Assembly: GCA_028583415.1 (NCBI GenBank)
Contig: CM053266.1
Span: forward strand, 35,893,758 to 35,957,757
Direction: 5' to 3'
Length of the DNA stretch: 64,000 bases
Source of the DNA: Protea cynaroides
Lineage: Eukaryota; Streptophyta; Magnoliopsida; Proteales; Proteaceae
Shown: positions 45,074-56,659 of the stretch, piece after piece
How the letters are laid out: each line of letters starts with the position of its first letter
Numbering within the stretch: position 1 is the stretch's first letter
Program-made: the position numbers and the translations under genes
Notes under the pieces: generated by a model
What the model saw: only the letters and a program-made list of their open reading frames with translations
Databases searched by the model: none
What the model was told of the DNA's origin: nothing

Positions 45074-46812
45074 CAGGGTGGATTTCTATCCCCTAAATCA
45101 TTATAAAAGGGATTCATGACATAACCATGACGTGTGATTATGCATCCTCATGATGGAAAGAAATAGTGTTACTTACTTGGGTTTTGTGAATATGGCATTA
45201 ATATATCATTAATATATCATGGACAGCATGGTTTATGCATTCCATTATCCAAAATTCACCGACCTCTAACAATTTTAGTTGTACCTATCGTTGTCCTTTA
45301 CTATTATTATTATTATTTTGATAAAACAAAAATTCTTTTAAGAAAGGAGAAAGGAGATACACTCGAAGCATTATGCGAATATAAATCATGAAACTATAGA
45401 ATAGAGATTGGTCATCTAGTCACTCTCTAGGATGATGAGACTTTTCTAACCAAACCGTCAAATACAAGAAACGGCTTCATCAATAAAGGATCAAATTAAT
45501 ATTATTGACTAGTACATTTAAATCGGTCTGAATTGGACCAATCCTAATATGAACACATTTTTTTCCCATCGATTCTCGTATCAGGTCGGGATCAATTTTT
45601 TAATAAAACAAAAATAAAATAATCAAAACCATAGATTGTCAATGCATGACATCCATGCAACCTAGATGGTTGACATATATCAACCGATACAGACGTAGCA
45701 CAATTATTGGTATCGGATTTAGGATTGGTCTCAAAAACTACTCACCAATGGGTGGTTGGCACATGGCAGTCAACACATCAAAATGTTTCATGGCAAACTC
45801 AAAATGGGATTGGGATTTCTCTCCAAATCTTCATCCTATAAAAATACACATATGTTAAATATACACATATGTCAAGGGTACAAGATCTTACATCACATTT
45901 ATTACTATTAATTCTTTCTATTTTTGGCTGAGTTTTATTGTTGCTGGGATTTCAAATTTTAGCATCTAAGAACATCCCTTGGATTATTTTTTTTCGAAAA
46001 AGATTCTCTGTGGTGAGGCACCTGTGTAGTGAGAATTTATCCACTCAAAGTGGATCGATACATATCTCGATCCACTCAAAATGCATCGAGATATATGTAA
46101 ATCTGCTTTAAATGAGTAGAATCCTCACAACACCTCACTACAAAGGTGACTTTATTACAGAAGATTTCAATTCTTTTCTTTCTCGGTTTAAGGTTTTTGA
46201 TGCACATATCGGTTCGGTTCAGATTTCAATGGCAACGGATATCTGATATGGACCATCCAATTTAGTGCAGGGGAACGGTATCAGCCATAGGTGATTCCGA
46301 TTTGGATTGGCTGATGTGGCCATTTAGGAATCACATTTTTTATGACGTGGTTAACATTGACCCAACATGCACTAACATACCACGAGCGAGAAAAAGAAAA
46401 ATGGCACCTCTAAAACCTCTTCTCTTTCATGTTATTTAATTAAGGAGCATTTGGTTTTGCATAAAATGGGAGGAACCAGAACCATCGAGGTCGGGGGCCA
46501 CAATCTTATGGGATACTATTATAATAATATAAGGGAAAAAGCAATCTCTAGCTCTAGTCACTTTCTCTTGTGGGTTCTGTTGTTTGATTGGAAGAGATCA
46601 AAGGAATGAAAAAGCAAAAGCCGACATATCCAGTCAGTGGTGAGCAAGTCAAGGAATCAAACAAAATCCCATGCTGGCCTCTCTCTATATGATGATGATT
46701 TTCTCCACAGCCTCTCCTCTGAATTTTTTATTTTTTTTTCAGAGAGAAAGATTCTTTAAAATTTTTAGCCTAAATAAATAGGCCAATGTGTGTTGGAGTT
46801 TGGATGAAGTAT
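45074..46812. other. Intergenic, no gene seen
   Basis: AT-rich. ACATCACATTTATTACTATT (45892-45911) recurs in altered form at about 37308-37327, so some dispersed repeat is present. No coding signal. Confidence 0.4.
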
Positions 46813-47553
46813 TATTTATTAGCAAAAATTTCATCCATATTCCATCAATGATTGTTAACATCATCTATATTTAAAAATTGTAAAAATGTTATCTAGGTAA
46901 ATTTAACTAACGAAAATCATTAAAATTATTGAAATACAGTTTTACCCTTCATATTGTAAATTGAATTTTTTTAAATTATATTGATTTACTAATTTGACTT
47001 TTAAATCAAACATATATTTTCTCTTTCTCTTTCTTTTTCACTCTTCGACATCCCTCTGAGGAGTCCTCACCGTCTCTTGTCGCTCAAGCAATCCGAGCTT
47101 CCTCTGCTCATCGTGATTCTTCTTTCTCTTCTGCTTCTCGTAACGTTTTCGGAATAAAAATGACCACTTTGTCTCAAAAAGTTTGATCTCAAAACCCAAG
47201 AAACTCAATTTGGGATTCCGTCTCTCTGCAGACTTGAGCAATTTTTTGTGAAGAAGCATGCCCACAAATCCCAGGCAGTGATTGTCTGATCGAACTGGTT
47301 AGGTGACCAAACTTGGATCTCCGGCAAGGATTGTGACCTTCTCTAGGTAGACGGGGAACCTCCTCAAGGTACCGACAAAGTCTAGAGACTGTATTTAGTG
47401 AAGATAAATGCTGATCTGGACTTATATGCATATGCAAAAATCTGGGTCTCTTTGAGGTGAGAGGATTAGGTTGAAATTCATCCTTAGAAGAAAAAGGCAA
47501 GCAAGCATACTTCAAGCTGAACCAATTATCACTACACTTACGATTGGTCGTTA

Positions 47554-48326
47554 GGGCCTCGTTTGATAACATTCCAGCTCCTTACTTCTTAGTTCCGGAG
47601 CTAATCCGGAGTAGAATGACGATTGATAAATACGGTTCAAGTTTTGACTCCCATGGAGTGAACCGTTTCAAAAATATCTCTGGGAACTAAAAAACTGGAG
47701 CTAAAAAAGCTTACTTCTCTTGCTTCGAAGCTATTACCACTACTGACTGCCATCAACACCACCACTAGCACTGCCATCATCACCACCACACCTCCACCGC
47801 CACCATCCCCGCCACCACCCACCACCCATAGTAGCCACCACCACCACCACTGCCGCTGCCACCACCACCACCCACCACTTACCATCGATGCCGCCACTAC
47901 CACCCACCACCGATGCCTCCACTACCACCCACCACCTACCACCATCGCCGCCACCACCACCACCCACCACCTACCACCATCGTCGCCACCACCACCCACC
48001 TACCACCTACCACCACTGCCGCCACCGCCACCACCACCACCCACCACCATCACCCACCACCGTCGCCGCCACCACCACCATCCACCAGCACTGTTGTTGC
48101 CACCACCCACCAGCACCACCACCACTATCACCACCACCCCCCACCGCCATCAACACTACCACCACCACCACCACCAAACAACATTCTGGATGCATAGTTT
48201 TTTGATTTTGGAACAACGTTATCAAACAATATTCTACTCCAAAAATCCTGACTCTGGAGAAGAAGTAGAAAATGACTTTGGACCAGAAGTAGTTCCATGG
48301 GAGCTGGAGTGTTATCAAACGGGCCC
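47554..48326. mobile_element. Tourist-like MITE with expanded CCACCA repeat
   Basis: Ends are GGGCCTCGTTTGATAACATT on the left and GGGCCCGTTTGATAACACT on the complement of the right, both followed by CCAGCTCC. The left flank is TTA and the right TAG, so the target duplication is imperfect. About 430 bp of the middle (47740-48177) is an irregular CCACCA/CCGCCA array. It sits inside the 2.7-kb TIR element. Confidence 0.75.
47740..48177. repeat. CCACCA/CCGCCA minisatellite
   Basis: Irregular trinucleotide-based array. It makes long His/Pro/Thr-rich or Gly/Val/Trp-rich frames on the two strands that are not genes. Confidence 0.9.
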
Positions 48327-49560
48327 TAGGGCACCCATTGACGCTCCCCGAAGCTCTTGTAATTCCACTATAGGTCCCCTAATACAAGCCATCTATGAAC
48401 TAAGAGTCCATAACGAAATCTACCTGCTAAAGAAACCATGGAGAAACTACGGTTTTCCGTGTGAGATTTCAGCACATCGGAATATAACAAAGAGGTTCAT
48501 AAGTTCTTGATCGAATTAAGGCAGAAACGTGAACCTGGTAACTTTCCTTCGAATCGAAACTTGAGAATGCATATGAAACAGAATTTTATTTGATAATCAA
48601 AATGGACTCACGGAGAAGATAATTGAAAGAGCTTCGTCTTGCTACGAGTTCCTGCCTCGAATAAAATTTGGGAAACAAAAATTTCTGTTTCTTTGCTTTA
48701 GTCTTTCTCGTTATAGTTCTCACCAAATCAATTACTCTTTTTTTTTTCTACAAATCAACGTATTCAATTGGTTGGCGAATCCACCCTCGCCTCTGCTTAT
48801 AAGGAACCCCATCGCCAAAGATCTTTTAAATCCAGACAGGTCAGTTCAACAATCAACACCTCCGCCCAATACCCCAAAATGATTTTTTTAATCTTTATCT
48901 TTTTCATTAGACGGATTGATCTCTATTATCTAATCTGCGGAAAGTATAGGGTTTCTTCCATTGGTAGGATCTTTGTAAGTGTGTTTTTTTTTTTTTTTTT
49001 TTTTTTTTTGTTTTAGTTTGGAATAGCCTATAAGCGATGATGACCTGATCTTTGTAAGTGTTTTTTTTTTCTTTTTCTTTCGAGCAAGACCAATGATTTT
49101 TAGTTGCAGGTTCCTTAAAAACTCAGATTCACAGAGACAGAGATCCAAAGCTCTAAACTCCAAAGAGCAAAGAGAGAAAGTGAGTGATTCGATGATGAGT
49201 TCTGGAAGAAGAGTGGATGGGCGAATAACTTATAAAGGGAGTTGGTGAGAGAGTGTGAGTTTTCGAATCACCTCTCACCGCTATAGTGCATCCAGAAAGA
49301 AAAATAGGAAAGAAGAAATAGAAAGAAAGAAGAAGAAAGGTTTAAAATTATCTTTTACCTTTACTCTAAGGGCAAAATCATCCATAAAATAGTCCAATGC
49401 AGCTGACATCAGCATCTAACGGGAATCTTGTGATGGAGAGGACTTCTTTGATTACCACAACCAAAGTTTTAGGGTGTAGATGATGTTTTTGCATCCTTAC
49501 GGGTGTAGATGATGTTAACGATCTTTGATGGGGTCTAGAAGAAATTTTTTTTATTTATTA

Positions 49561-51517
49561 CCATGTGGAAGGATGATTTAGAAATTCAAACACTATTTAT
49601 TTTTATAAATATAAATTTATTTAGAATGTGGATGGCAAGTGGAATCTTACCATTGATTGGAGTTCAGTCAAGATTTTTTTTTTTTAATAAGTTGATATTT
49701 TATTGATCTGAAAAAAGGAATACACTACGTTGGTCTAGAGACCAGAGACCAGAGACCAACATTAACCCATAGGACTAGGTCACAACAAAACTAAAGCCTA
49801 GCAAAAAGAAAGAAACAATCACTATTCTATAGACTCATTTTTTAATATCTAAGGGATGACTAGAAAAAATACAATTATGGATACTCTTTCTCAAGAAAGT
49901 CGGAGAAGCAAAACTAACCCTCTTGGCGAAAGCATAGATGACATAGCCTTATGGGCGAGAGCATCAACTGTTCTGAATTATCAACATTTGAACTCAAATT
50001 CAATGACTTACATTTTTCTTTGTATTGTAATGATATAACCTATTGTTGCCGCTGGTTCTCGTCTGGAGTTTCCTGAGGGTGATACCTATAAAGGAGGAAG
50101 CATATTAGACAGTAAGAGTGGATTCAAAAACTCTGTGGCCGCTTTGATGACTAAGTCAAAACCGATAACAAGCCGTTGGAAACACAGACTTCTAGTAGAA
50201 TGAGTTTTAGCAGAATGACTGGGAGAAAGCTTGAGTGTCAAAAAGTGGATCCATTTACAATCAGAATGGATTCTATATTTAGAGGGGCATGGAATGGCAT
50301 AGAACAAGACACAATCTGAGTGATTGCCGATGATATCGCATACGTCCTGAATCTTATGAGACGAACTATGAGCTGTTCTAGCGTTTGGATAATAAATATA
50401 GGTGGAGCCACGATCCAATCCCTTAGAAATAGGGATCGGATGCGGGTAGGAGAGCTTGATAATCGTCGGATGAGGATCGTCTGATAGGCTTCCCTTAGGT
50501 GGTTCTTAGATTTCAGCTTGCGGATAACCTCACTAGCTAGCACGTGGCCGAGATTAGAGAGATCGTCTATGATAGCCAACTCTACAGTTATCCTCTGAGA
50601 TCATGGAGATAACCCTTCATATAACCAACTCGTGAGGTGGCGTCAGTAACGACCTTATACGTGTCATGATACGTATTTTTCCTTGATTGATGGTTGATGT
50701 CAAATTTATGCCCTCCTCTGATTGATAGGATCATTATTCCCTATCTGGGGCAGCCATACGCACAACCATAGCCAGTGTCACAGCCACCCACATGAGACAG
50801 TCACGGGCACAGCCAGTGCCACGGCCACCCTCATCTACCTTTTATATCCATGCATCTTTGAGGTCAAACTTTAGACCCAATCATTTTTCCACTCATCTAT
50901 ATCTATGCAACTTCTAATTGGATAATATATTTTCTCTGTGATCCTCAATTTTTTTATATTTTATTTTATTGTTTGAATTGAAACATGATATAGATTTGAT
51001 ATGCAGATGAAATTTTTGGGATCTATATATAGTATATACACAAAATTTCAACTCAAATTGATACCAATTTGATAAAATTAAATGATCATGGAAAAAAAAA
51101 TAAAAATTGGACCCACCTTAACCGGCAATTAAACTTATTCCACAAGGCGCACCTAATTCCATAGTCCACAGTCCACAGCCACGGCCTACATTTTCAAAGT
51201 CACTCTAGTAGGTAGAGACCCGGTCCACAAAACGTACGGCCTATATCCTCCCTCTGATTTGTCCCTTTGAGCCGTAATATATATTTTTTAAGAAAATTAT
51301 TGATATATTAAAACGTGTACCTACCTCCAAGCAAAAGAGAGGTAAAATGACCACCTGCCCCATACCTATGGGTGTGGTCCCTATGCTGGTATAGGAGCCA
51401 CCTGTCCTATACCTTTTTTTATGGTAAACCACCCGTCCTATACCTATGGTTATGTTATTGGCATCCAAACATAACCAAGGATGAGTCGGTGACAAGTCAG
51501 AATCCTACGCGGCACAG
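49561..51517. other. Intergenic, unidentified repetitive DNA
   Basis: 49735-49765 holds a short GACCAGAGACCA tandem. A minus-strand frame is open over about 50579-50238, but I recognise no family. 50757-50850 has imperfect CACAGCCA repeats. TE-derived origin is a guess. Confidence 0.3.
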
Positions 51518-51526
51518 GTGTGAGAG

Positions 51527-51768
51527 AGATTCAAATCCTTTCCTTCCAGAGATTCGGAAGGAGGGGCAACGGCTTAGATGGATGGCTGATACTTGAGGCT
51601 TGGGTGAATCCGAGTCCTCTATTTGAGTCGACACCAAGACAACAAGCTTAGCTGACAGGAGGTATCGACTAGGATGGAGGGCTTAGATTCACCCGAGTCC
51701 CACATGTCAGTCATCCAACAGGGGCGTTTCCTTCCTCCCAAATCAATGGGAGGAGAGGATGTGAATCC
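51527..51768. mobile_element. Foldback Mutator-type element FB5
   Basis: 242 bp flanked by a perfect 9-bp duplication GTGTGAGAG (51518-51526, 51769-51777). Ends AGATTCAAATCC and, on the complement, GGATTCACATCC. The arms pair along most of the element: GGTGAATCCGAGTCC at 51605-51619 is the complement of GATTCACCCGAGTCC-type wording at about 51688. Same size class and inner phrase order as FB1. Confidence 0.85.
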
Positions 51769-51803
51769 GTGTGAGAGAGGCACAAAAGATCATTTGTCTG
51801 GTT

Positions 51804-51895
51804 GTCAAGCGGCAGTGAAGATTTCAACCGTTCATAGTGCATCAGGAAATGTGCCGATACATTATGACCGGTTGGAATCCTCATTGTCGCTTGAC
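51804..51895. repeat. Long imperfect hairpin next to FB5
   Basis: GTCAAGCGGCAGTGAAGATT at 51804 pairs with AATCCTCATTGTCGCTTGAC ending at 51895. The arms are about 33 bases with a loop near 25. It may be a separate MITE; I found no target duplication. Confidence 0.7.
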
Positions 51896-51924
51896 AGTCA
51901 CTACAGAAGATCCCAGTTCCGAGA

Positions 51925-51985
51925 GAGGTGGCTTGAATTCTAGACTTATCTCCAACCATCCGACTAAATGGATGTTTGCATTGTT
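51925..51985 (-). mobile_element. SINE-like head, minus strand
   Basis: It shares the inverted CTTGAATTCTA and CCAACCATCCGACTAAATGG order with 42680-42770, read as B and A boxes on the minus strand. Confidence 0.3.
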
Positions 51986-51989
51986 TCTT

Positions 51990-53260
51990 CAACTCTCAAT
52001 TGTGAGTGTAGTGAGATTGGTTGAGGATATATCCTCCTTAAGAGGGGTGTCAATGGTTGGTTCTTGGTTCCAATTCAGATCAAGTTGATCTCTGATTCTT
52101 TAGAGGTACCCTGAAACATGTCTAAGGAGAGATTCAAGTTGAGGTCAGCTACACTATACATGTTAGTTAAAGAGCCAATCTGATGTCGGTTTGTTATCTG
52201 GAGACTGACTTAATAGACTTATTGATCGGCTATTGGACAATTATTAGGCAGGTTCAATTTCGATATTGATTTTCTATATAAATATATATATATATATATT
52301 TCGATTGATTTGATTTGGACCCACTCTTGACATCCCTGCCCCTTGCGAAGGGGTTTGGTCAATTAGAAAACCACCATCCGATCCTTGAGACTCACTTTTC
52401 TCTCACCTCTTGTATGAATTATTGCGTTGAAGTAAGTACGTCACACTTTTTGCAGTTGCAACTTGGACATCGTCAACACACAATGTGCATCAACCCAAGT
52501 GATCATCAACTGCTTATCCAGAAAGAATTTAAAAAAATAATAAAAAAATAATTCATCACTGACCTTACTTAAACCAAACAAAACTCAACGTGGTGGGGGC
52601 CTTATAATCACATGACACAATCTGGAATGTTTATTCTCTCATTTCTTCTCCATTTTCATTCTCACCTGGGTGAATCAATGGTAGTAAAATTTAATCCTAT
52701 TGACAATAATAACAATCACAATATCTATTGATAGGAAAGGAGTAAAACCATCAATTAGAAAATAATATGTGTTCGATGCTAATTGACATCATAAAGAGGA
52801 TTTACGTGTTATTGTTCTTAAAGTTTGTTGGGGAATGTCTCCTCATAAGGAGAATAAATGGAGAGGTTATCTCTGCGATTTCAGGGATAATCACAGATCA
52901 ATAACAAGAAGATAGATTCTAATTTTTACACTCAGATCCTCTCTTTGTCAAATTGCTTAGACCTCTCTCTATAGGGGTTCATATTCTTTTTACCGAATTC
53001 CATAAATTTGTCTTCTCTTTACGGAGTTCAATATTGCTTGTTTACCGATTTTGACTTAGGCATGAGGCATAATGATGACAAGATTTACCAATCTATTTTT
53101 GTCTTCACATGTATAATCACGAGAAGCTTAGAACCAACGGCAACATCACTCAATAGTTTTTTGAGAAAGAGTTTTTTAGCTTTTTTTAATCATTATTTAA
53201 TTTTAAAAGGCAGTCTTTAAATGTTGAACTGAGGGCCATCAGTTTATCCGTAACCAGAGT
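51990..53260. other. Intergenic, nothing recognised
   Basis: AT-rich with a short TA repeat at about 52284-52300. No gene seen. Confidence 0.4.
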
Positions 53261-53419
53261 TGTGTCAGGGAGTTGCAAATCCACTACTTCACCATTCAAT
53301 TATATAGTATCACCATCTTTTCCCATTCTTGAATTATTCCATCTGGTTTTGGTTTTGATTTTAGTTTTGGTTTTGGTTTTGTTGGGTGAAGGTATTTACC
53401 AGGGACGAAAGAAGAAGAT

Positions 53420-53421
<2 letters not shown>

Positions 53422-53452
<31 letters not shown>
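53422..53452 (+). repeat. (GA)n microsatellite upstream of the lectin receptor kinase
   Basis: About 15 GA units roughly 390 bp before the start codon, preceded at 53340-53385 by several TTTTGGTTTTGG units. GA repeats are common in plant promoters and leaders. Confidence 0.85.
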
Positions 53453-53454
<2 letters not shown>

Positions 53455-53843
53455 GGTGAGCTGCCTTAATGCCTTTTCCTTCCAAATCTCTTTCAAGGAC
53501 AGACTTTTCCCCATTCCCAAACCCAATTCCAAATAAAAAACTGAGAAAGTCGTCTAAAAGGCCAGAAACTAGACTGAAAGCGGATGTTGAATTTAATTTC
53601 TATCGACAGGAGTCCATATTGCGGCCCACCGACCCACGGACCCACGACGCGTCAAAGCTACTGCTTCTACCCCCGCCCCCTTTCTCTCTCCTCTTCTCGT
53701 CTGCACCACTCTGTTACCTTTTGTTCTTGGATGGATATGAAGATTCTTCCAACTTCCAGCTGCTGCTCTCACTCTCCGCCCTCCAGTCTCTCCACGTACT
53801 ACTAAGATTTCTGATCTGAACCCATAATTCCGAAATCTGAGCC

Positions 53844-55925
53844 ATGAATACTCTTTCATTTTTCTGGTTTTTTGTTTCTCTCTGTAACCCAGTTCTCTCC
53901 CAATTTGATAACTTCTTCTATAGTGGTTTCGGTGGTAACCTTAGCTTAAATGGAGTTGCTGAGATCGAGAAGAACGGGATTCTTCGGTTGACCAACGACA
54001 CCACTCGATTGATCGGTCGCGCCTTCTATCCTTCAGCCCTCCAGTTCAAGAATTCCACCGACGGAACAGTCTACTCTTTCTCTTCCTCTTTCGCCTTCGC
54101 CTTGGTTCCCGAGTACCCGAAGCTCGGTGGCCATGGTCTTGCTTTCACCATCTGTACCAATAAAGAGTTCCCAGGGGCACTCCCCAGTCAGTATCTCGGT
54201 CTACTCAATTCCAGCGACATGGGTAATTCCTCCAACCATCTCTTCGCTGTCGAATTCGACACAGTTCAAGACTTCGAGTTCGGTGACATCAACGACAACC
54301 ATGTTGGTATCGACATCAACCAGTTGACATCCAACGCTTCTGCTTCGGCCGCCTATTTTACCCTCGATAATTCCACAGGGCAGGCTCTGAATCTCAAGAG
54401 TGGCGACGTGATTGTGGCCTGGATCGATTATGATTCTGTAAGTCATCTTCTCAACGTAACGATTTCCCCCACTTCTTCAAAACCCAGTCGACCGCTCATC
54501 TCTTTCCCCTTAGATCTCTCCCCAATCCTCCATGACTCCATGTATGTGGGCTTCTCTTCCTCGACGGGTCTGCTCGCGAGCTCCCATTACTTATTCGGAT
54601 GGAGCTTCAAGATGAACGGAGCAGCTCAACTCCTTGACATCTCTTCTCTCCCATCACTCCCCGGACCCAAAAAGAAACACACAGCCTTAACGATCGGTGT
54701 CTCTGTAGCAGCTGCTGCACTCATGATCGGCGCGATCTGCGTTGCTATTTACCTCATCTGGAAAATCAGGAACGCCGATGTGATCGAGGAGTGGGAGCTT
54801 CAAGTTGGTCCGAATCGGTACCCTTACGAAGAACTCAAGATTGCAACGGAGGGATTCAAGGAAAAGGAATTACTCGGGTTTGGCGGATTCGGTCGCGTGT
54901 ACAGAGGAACACTCCCCAAAGCGAAAACCCAAGTCGCGGTGAAGCGAATCTCACACGAATCGAAGCAGGGGTTGCGGGAATTCGTGTCTGAGATCGCAAG
55001 CATGGGTCGACTGCGACATAGGAATCTGGTTCAGTTACAGGGATGGTGCCGCAGGCGAGGCGATCTTCTCCTGGTATACGACTACATGCCCAACGGCAGC
55101 CTCGATAAATACCTCTTCGACCAACCGAAATCGACGCTGAGCTGGGAGCAGAGGTTCAAGATCATCAAAGGTGTAGCTTCAGGTCTGTTGTACCTGCACG
55201 AGGAATGGGAACAGGTGGTTATACATAGGGATATCAAGGCCAGTAACGTGTTGTTGGACGGCGAAATGAACGCCCGACTCGGCGATTTCGGACTCGCTCG
55301 ATTGTACGAGCGTGGATCAAACCCAGGAACGACACGCGTGGTAGGGACTCTTGGGTATTTAGCACCGGAGCTGACGAGGACGGGGAAGGCGACTGCGAGC
55401 TCCGACGTGTTCGCGTTCGGAGCACTGCTGCTGGAGGTGGTGTGCGGCCGGAGGCCCATCGAGCCTAAAGCGTTGCCGGAGGAGTTGATACTGGTGGATT
55501 GGGTTTGGGAGAGGTGGAGGGAGGGGTGCATACTGGAGGTGGTGGATACCAAGCTGAATGGAGACTACGACGAGGTGGAGGCTGTGATGGTGTTGAAGTT
55601 GGGGCTCATGTGTTCCAACAATGTACCTGCAGCGCGTCCTATCATGAGGCAGGTGGTGAGGTACTTGCAGTGGGAGACCAAGGTACCTGAAATCTTGAAT
55701 GCGCCAGGGGAGTATGAGGGTGCGGAGAAGAGCGAGGTGGTTGGGTTCGACGATTTCCTGATCTCGTCGTACCCGTCGTCGTCCTTTGAGAAGGTGAGTT
55801 CCTGCATGTTCACGCCCGCCGCCGATAGGGACGATGAAGAACGATCCGCCTCTCTTAACTCTGTTCTTTCCCGACCCAATGGGTTGGCCCAGGCCCATGT
55901 TGGCCCATCCCATGAAGGCCCATAG
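53844..55925 (+). CDS. L-type lectin-domain receptor kinase
   Basis: An intronless 693-residue plasma-membrane receptor kinase, usually involved in stress and defence signalling in this family. Residues 1-19 form a signal peptide ending VLSQ. A legume-lectin domain (about 20-258) includes LGGHGLAF, LFAVEFDTVQ and DINDNHVGIDIN, the region that binds metal and sugar in true lectins. A membrane segment (about 281-305) follows KKK. The kinase (about 342-614) has the Gly loop GFGGFGRV, Lys367 in VAVK, Glu383, HRDIKASN (Asp463, an RD-type kinase), DFG at 481 and APE at 507. All catalytic residues are present. The coding region is GC-richer than its surroundings. The ATG is the first in frame and gives the signal peptide. 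The closest subgroup may be LecRK-S.4 (GVAEI..GILRLTN..R.IGRAFYP), with low certainty. Confidence 0.95.
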   Translation: MNTLSFFWFFVSLCNPVLSQFDNFFYSGFGGNLSLNGVAEIEKNGILRLTNDTTRLIGRAFYPSALQFKNSTDGTVYSFSSSFAFALVPEYPKLGGHGLAFTICTNKEFPGALPSQYLGLLNSSDMGNSSNHLFAVEFDTVQDFEFGDINDNHVGIDINQLTSNASASAAYFTLDNSTGQALNLKSGDVIVAWIDYDSVSHLLNVTISPTSSKPSRPLISFPLDLSPILHDSMYVGFSSSTGLLASSHYLFGWSFKMNGAAQLLDISSLPSLPGPKKKHTALTIGVSVAAAALMIGAICVAIYLIWKIRNADVIEEWELQVGPNRYPYEELKIATEGFKEKELLGFGGFGRVYRGTLPKAKTQVAVKRISHESKQGLREFVSEIASMGRLRHRNLVQLQGWCRRRGDLLLVYDYMPNGSLDKYLFDQPKSTLSWEQRFKIIKGVASGLLYLHEEWEQVVIHRDIKASNVLLDGEMNARLGDFGLARLYERGSNPGTTRVVGTLGYLAPELTRTGKATASSDVFAFGALLLEVVCGRRPIEPKALPEELILVDWVWERWREGCILEVVDTKLNGDYDEVEAVMVLKLGLMCSNNVPAARPIMRQVVRYLQWETKVPEILNAPGEYEGAEKSEVVGFDDFLISSYPSSSFEKVSSCMFTPAADRDDEERSASLNSVLSRPNGLAQAHVGPSHEGP

Positions 55926-56435
55926 CAGCCTCTTCCCTTTGATATATGAAAAATGGGAAAACATGTAAATGATGATAGGAGAGAGAAGACCACTTTTGCT
56001 GTACAAGTGGATCGACTCACAAGTCCAAACTCTGGAGTTCACCGATTCCACAGCTGAGACTCGGAGACTCACTGACACGAATACTGAAATGTCATTACAG
56101 GTTTCTTCTATTTTTTCCATGTTTATTGTATCTTCTGTTGCCTGTTGTTTTCTGATTTTCTTCCGAGGAAGTTTTGTTTAACTTTTTTTTATTTATTATT
56201 TTGTTTTCTTTTAGATTAATTTAACTTCATTAATTGATTAATTACTTCCAAAAAAAAAAATGTTGATAATTTGGGACTTCTTTTTAGTATGATATATGTA
56301 AGTGATGGATAATGCATATGTTTTTTTTTTTTTTTTTTTTTTTTGGTAATGACTGTTATCTAGACCTTTGTCGGGGGATCCATATTGACCATGTGGGGTT
56401 GAATGAGAAACATTCCACTTGCATCCAAAGTATAA
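55926..56435 (+). other. Lectin receptor kinase 3' region
   Basis: Probable 3' UTR, then AT-rich sequence with a T-tract at 56321-56344. No gene seen. Long frames on the opposite strand before this are shadows of the kinase. Confidence 0.4.
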
Positions 56436-56439
56436 AAGA

Positions 56440-56515
56440 AAGAGCACTTAACATCCTGTGTGAGTAGGAATCGAACTCAAAATCTTCTACTTCCTTGGGG
56501 GTATTTCAACCATGC
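56440..56515 (-). mobile_element. SINE-like B-box remnant, minus strand
   Basis: On the minus strand GAGTTCGATTCCTACTCACA is a good tRNA-type B box and T-arm. No intact A box found. Confidence 0.35.
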
Positions 56516-56574
56516 TTAAAAGTAAACCCTTAATTGAGCAGGTAATTCGATCTTTTTTTTTGGGGGGTAGGTAG

Positions 56575-56655
56575 AGCCTCAAGGAGAATTGAACTCTTGA
56601 TCTTTTTGTTTTGAGGTGTTGATCTTTTATCAACTAAGTTATCCCTTTGGCGTCA
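56575..56655 (-). mobile_element. Second SINE-like head, minus strand
   Basis: On the minus strand GATAACTTAGTTGATAAAAG (A-box-like) is followed by AGAGTTCAATTCTCC (B-box-like) at tRNA spacing. Confidence 0.4.
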
Positions 56656-56659
56656 AGTA

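Larger units (their letters stand above)
46822..49551. mobile_element. 2.7-kb TIR element, probably Mutator-like
   Basis: About 150 bp at the left end matches the complement of the right end (49551 back to about 49380) at roughly 75% by eye, including GTTAACATCATCTA at both ends. A 9-bp direct repeat TATTTATTA (46813-46821, 49552-49560) flanks it; its low complexity weakens this evidence. The interior has a MITE (47554-48326) and unidentified sequence, with an open minus-strand frame of about 120 codons at 47189-47550 that I do not recognise. No transposase seen. A truncated relative lies at 110-360. Confidence 0.6.

Noticed and set aside
47888..48205. His/Pro/Thr-rich and Gly/Val-rich ORFs on both strands
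   Set aside because: Translation of the CCACCA minisatellite inside a MITE.
50086..50579. Minus-strand ORFs that vaguely suggest an RNase H-like LINE segment
   Set aside because: No catalytic motif could be placed, so left unidentified.
55359..56120. 253-codon ORF antisense to the lectin receptor kinase
   Set aside because: Shadow of a GC-rich coding region; no motif, and it overlaps conserved kinase codons.
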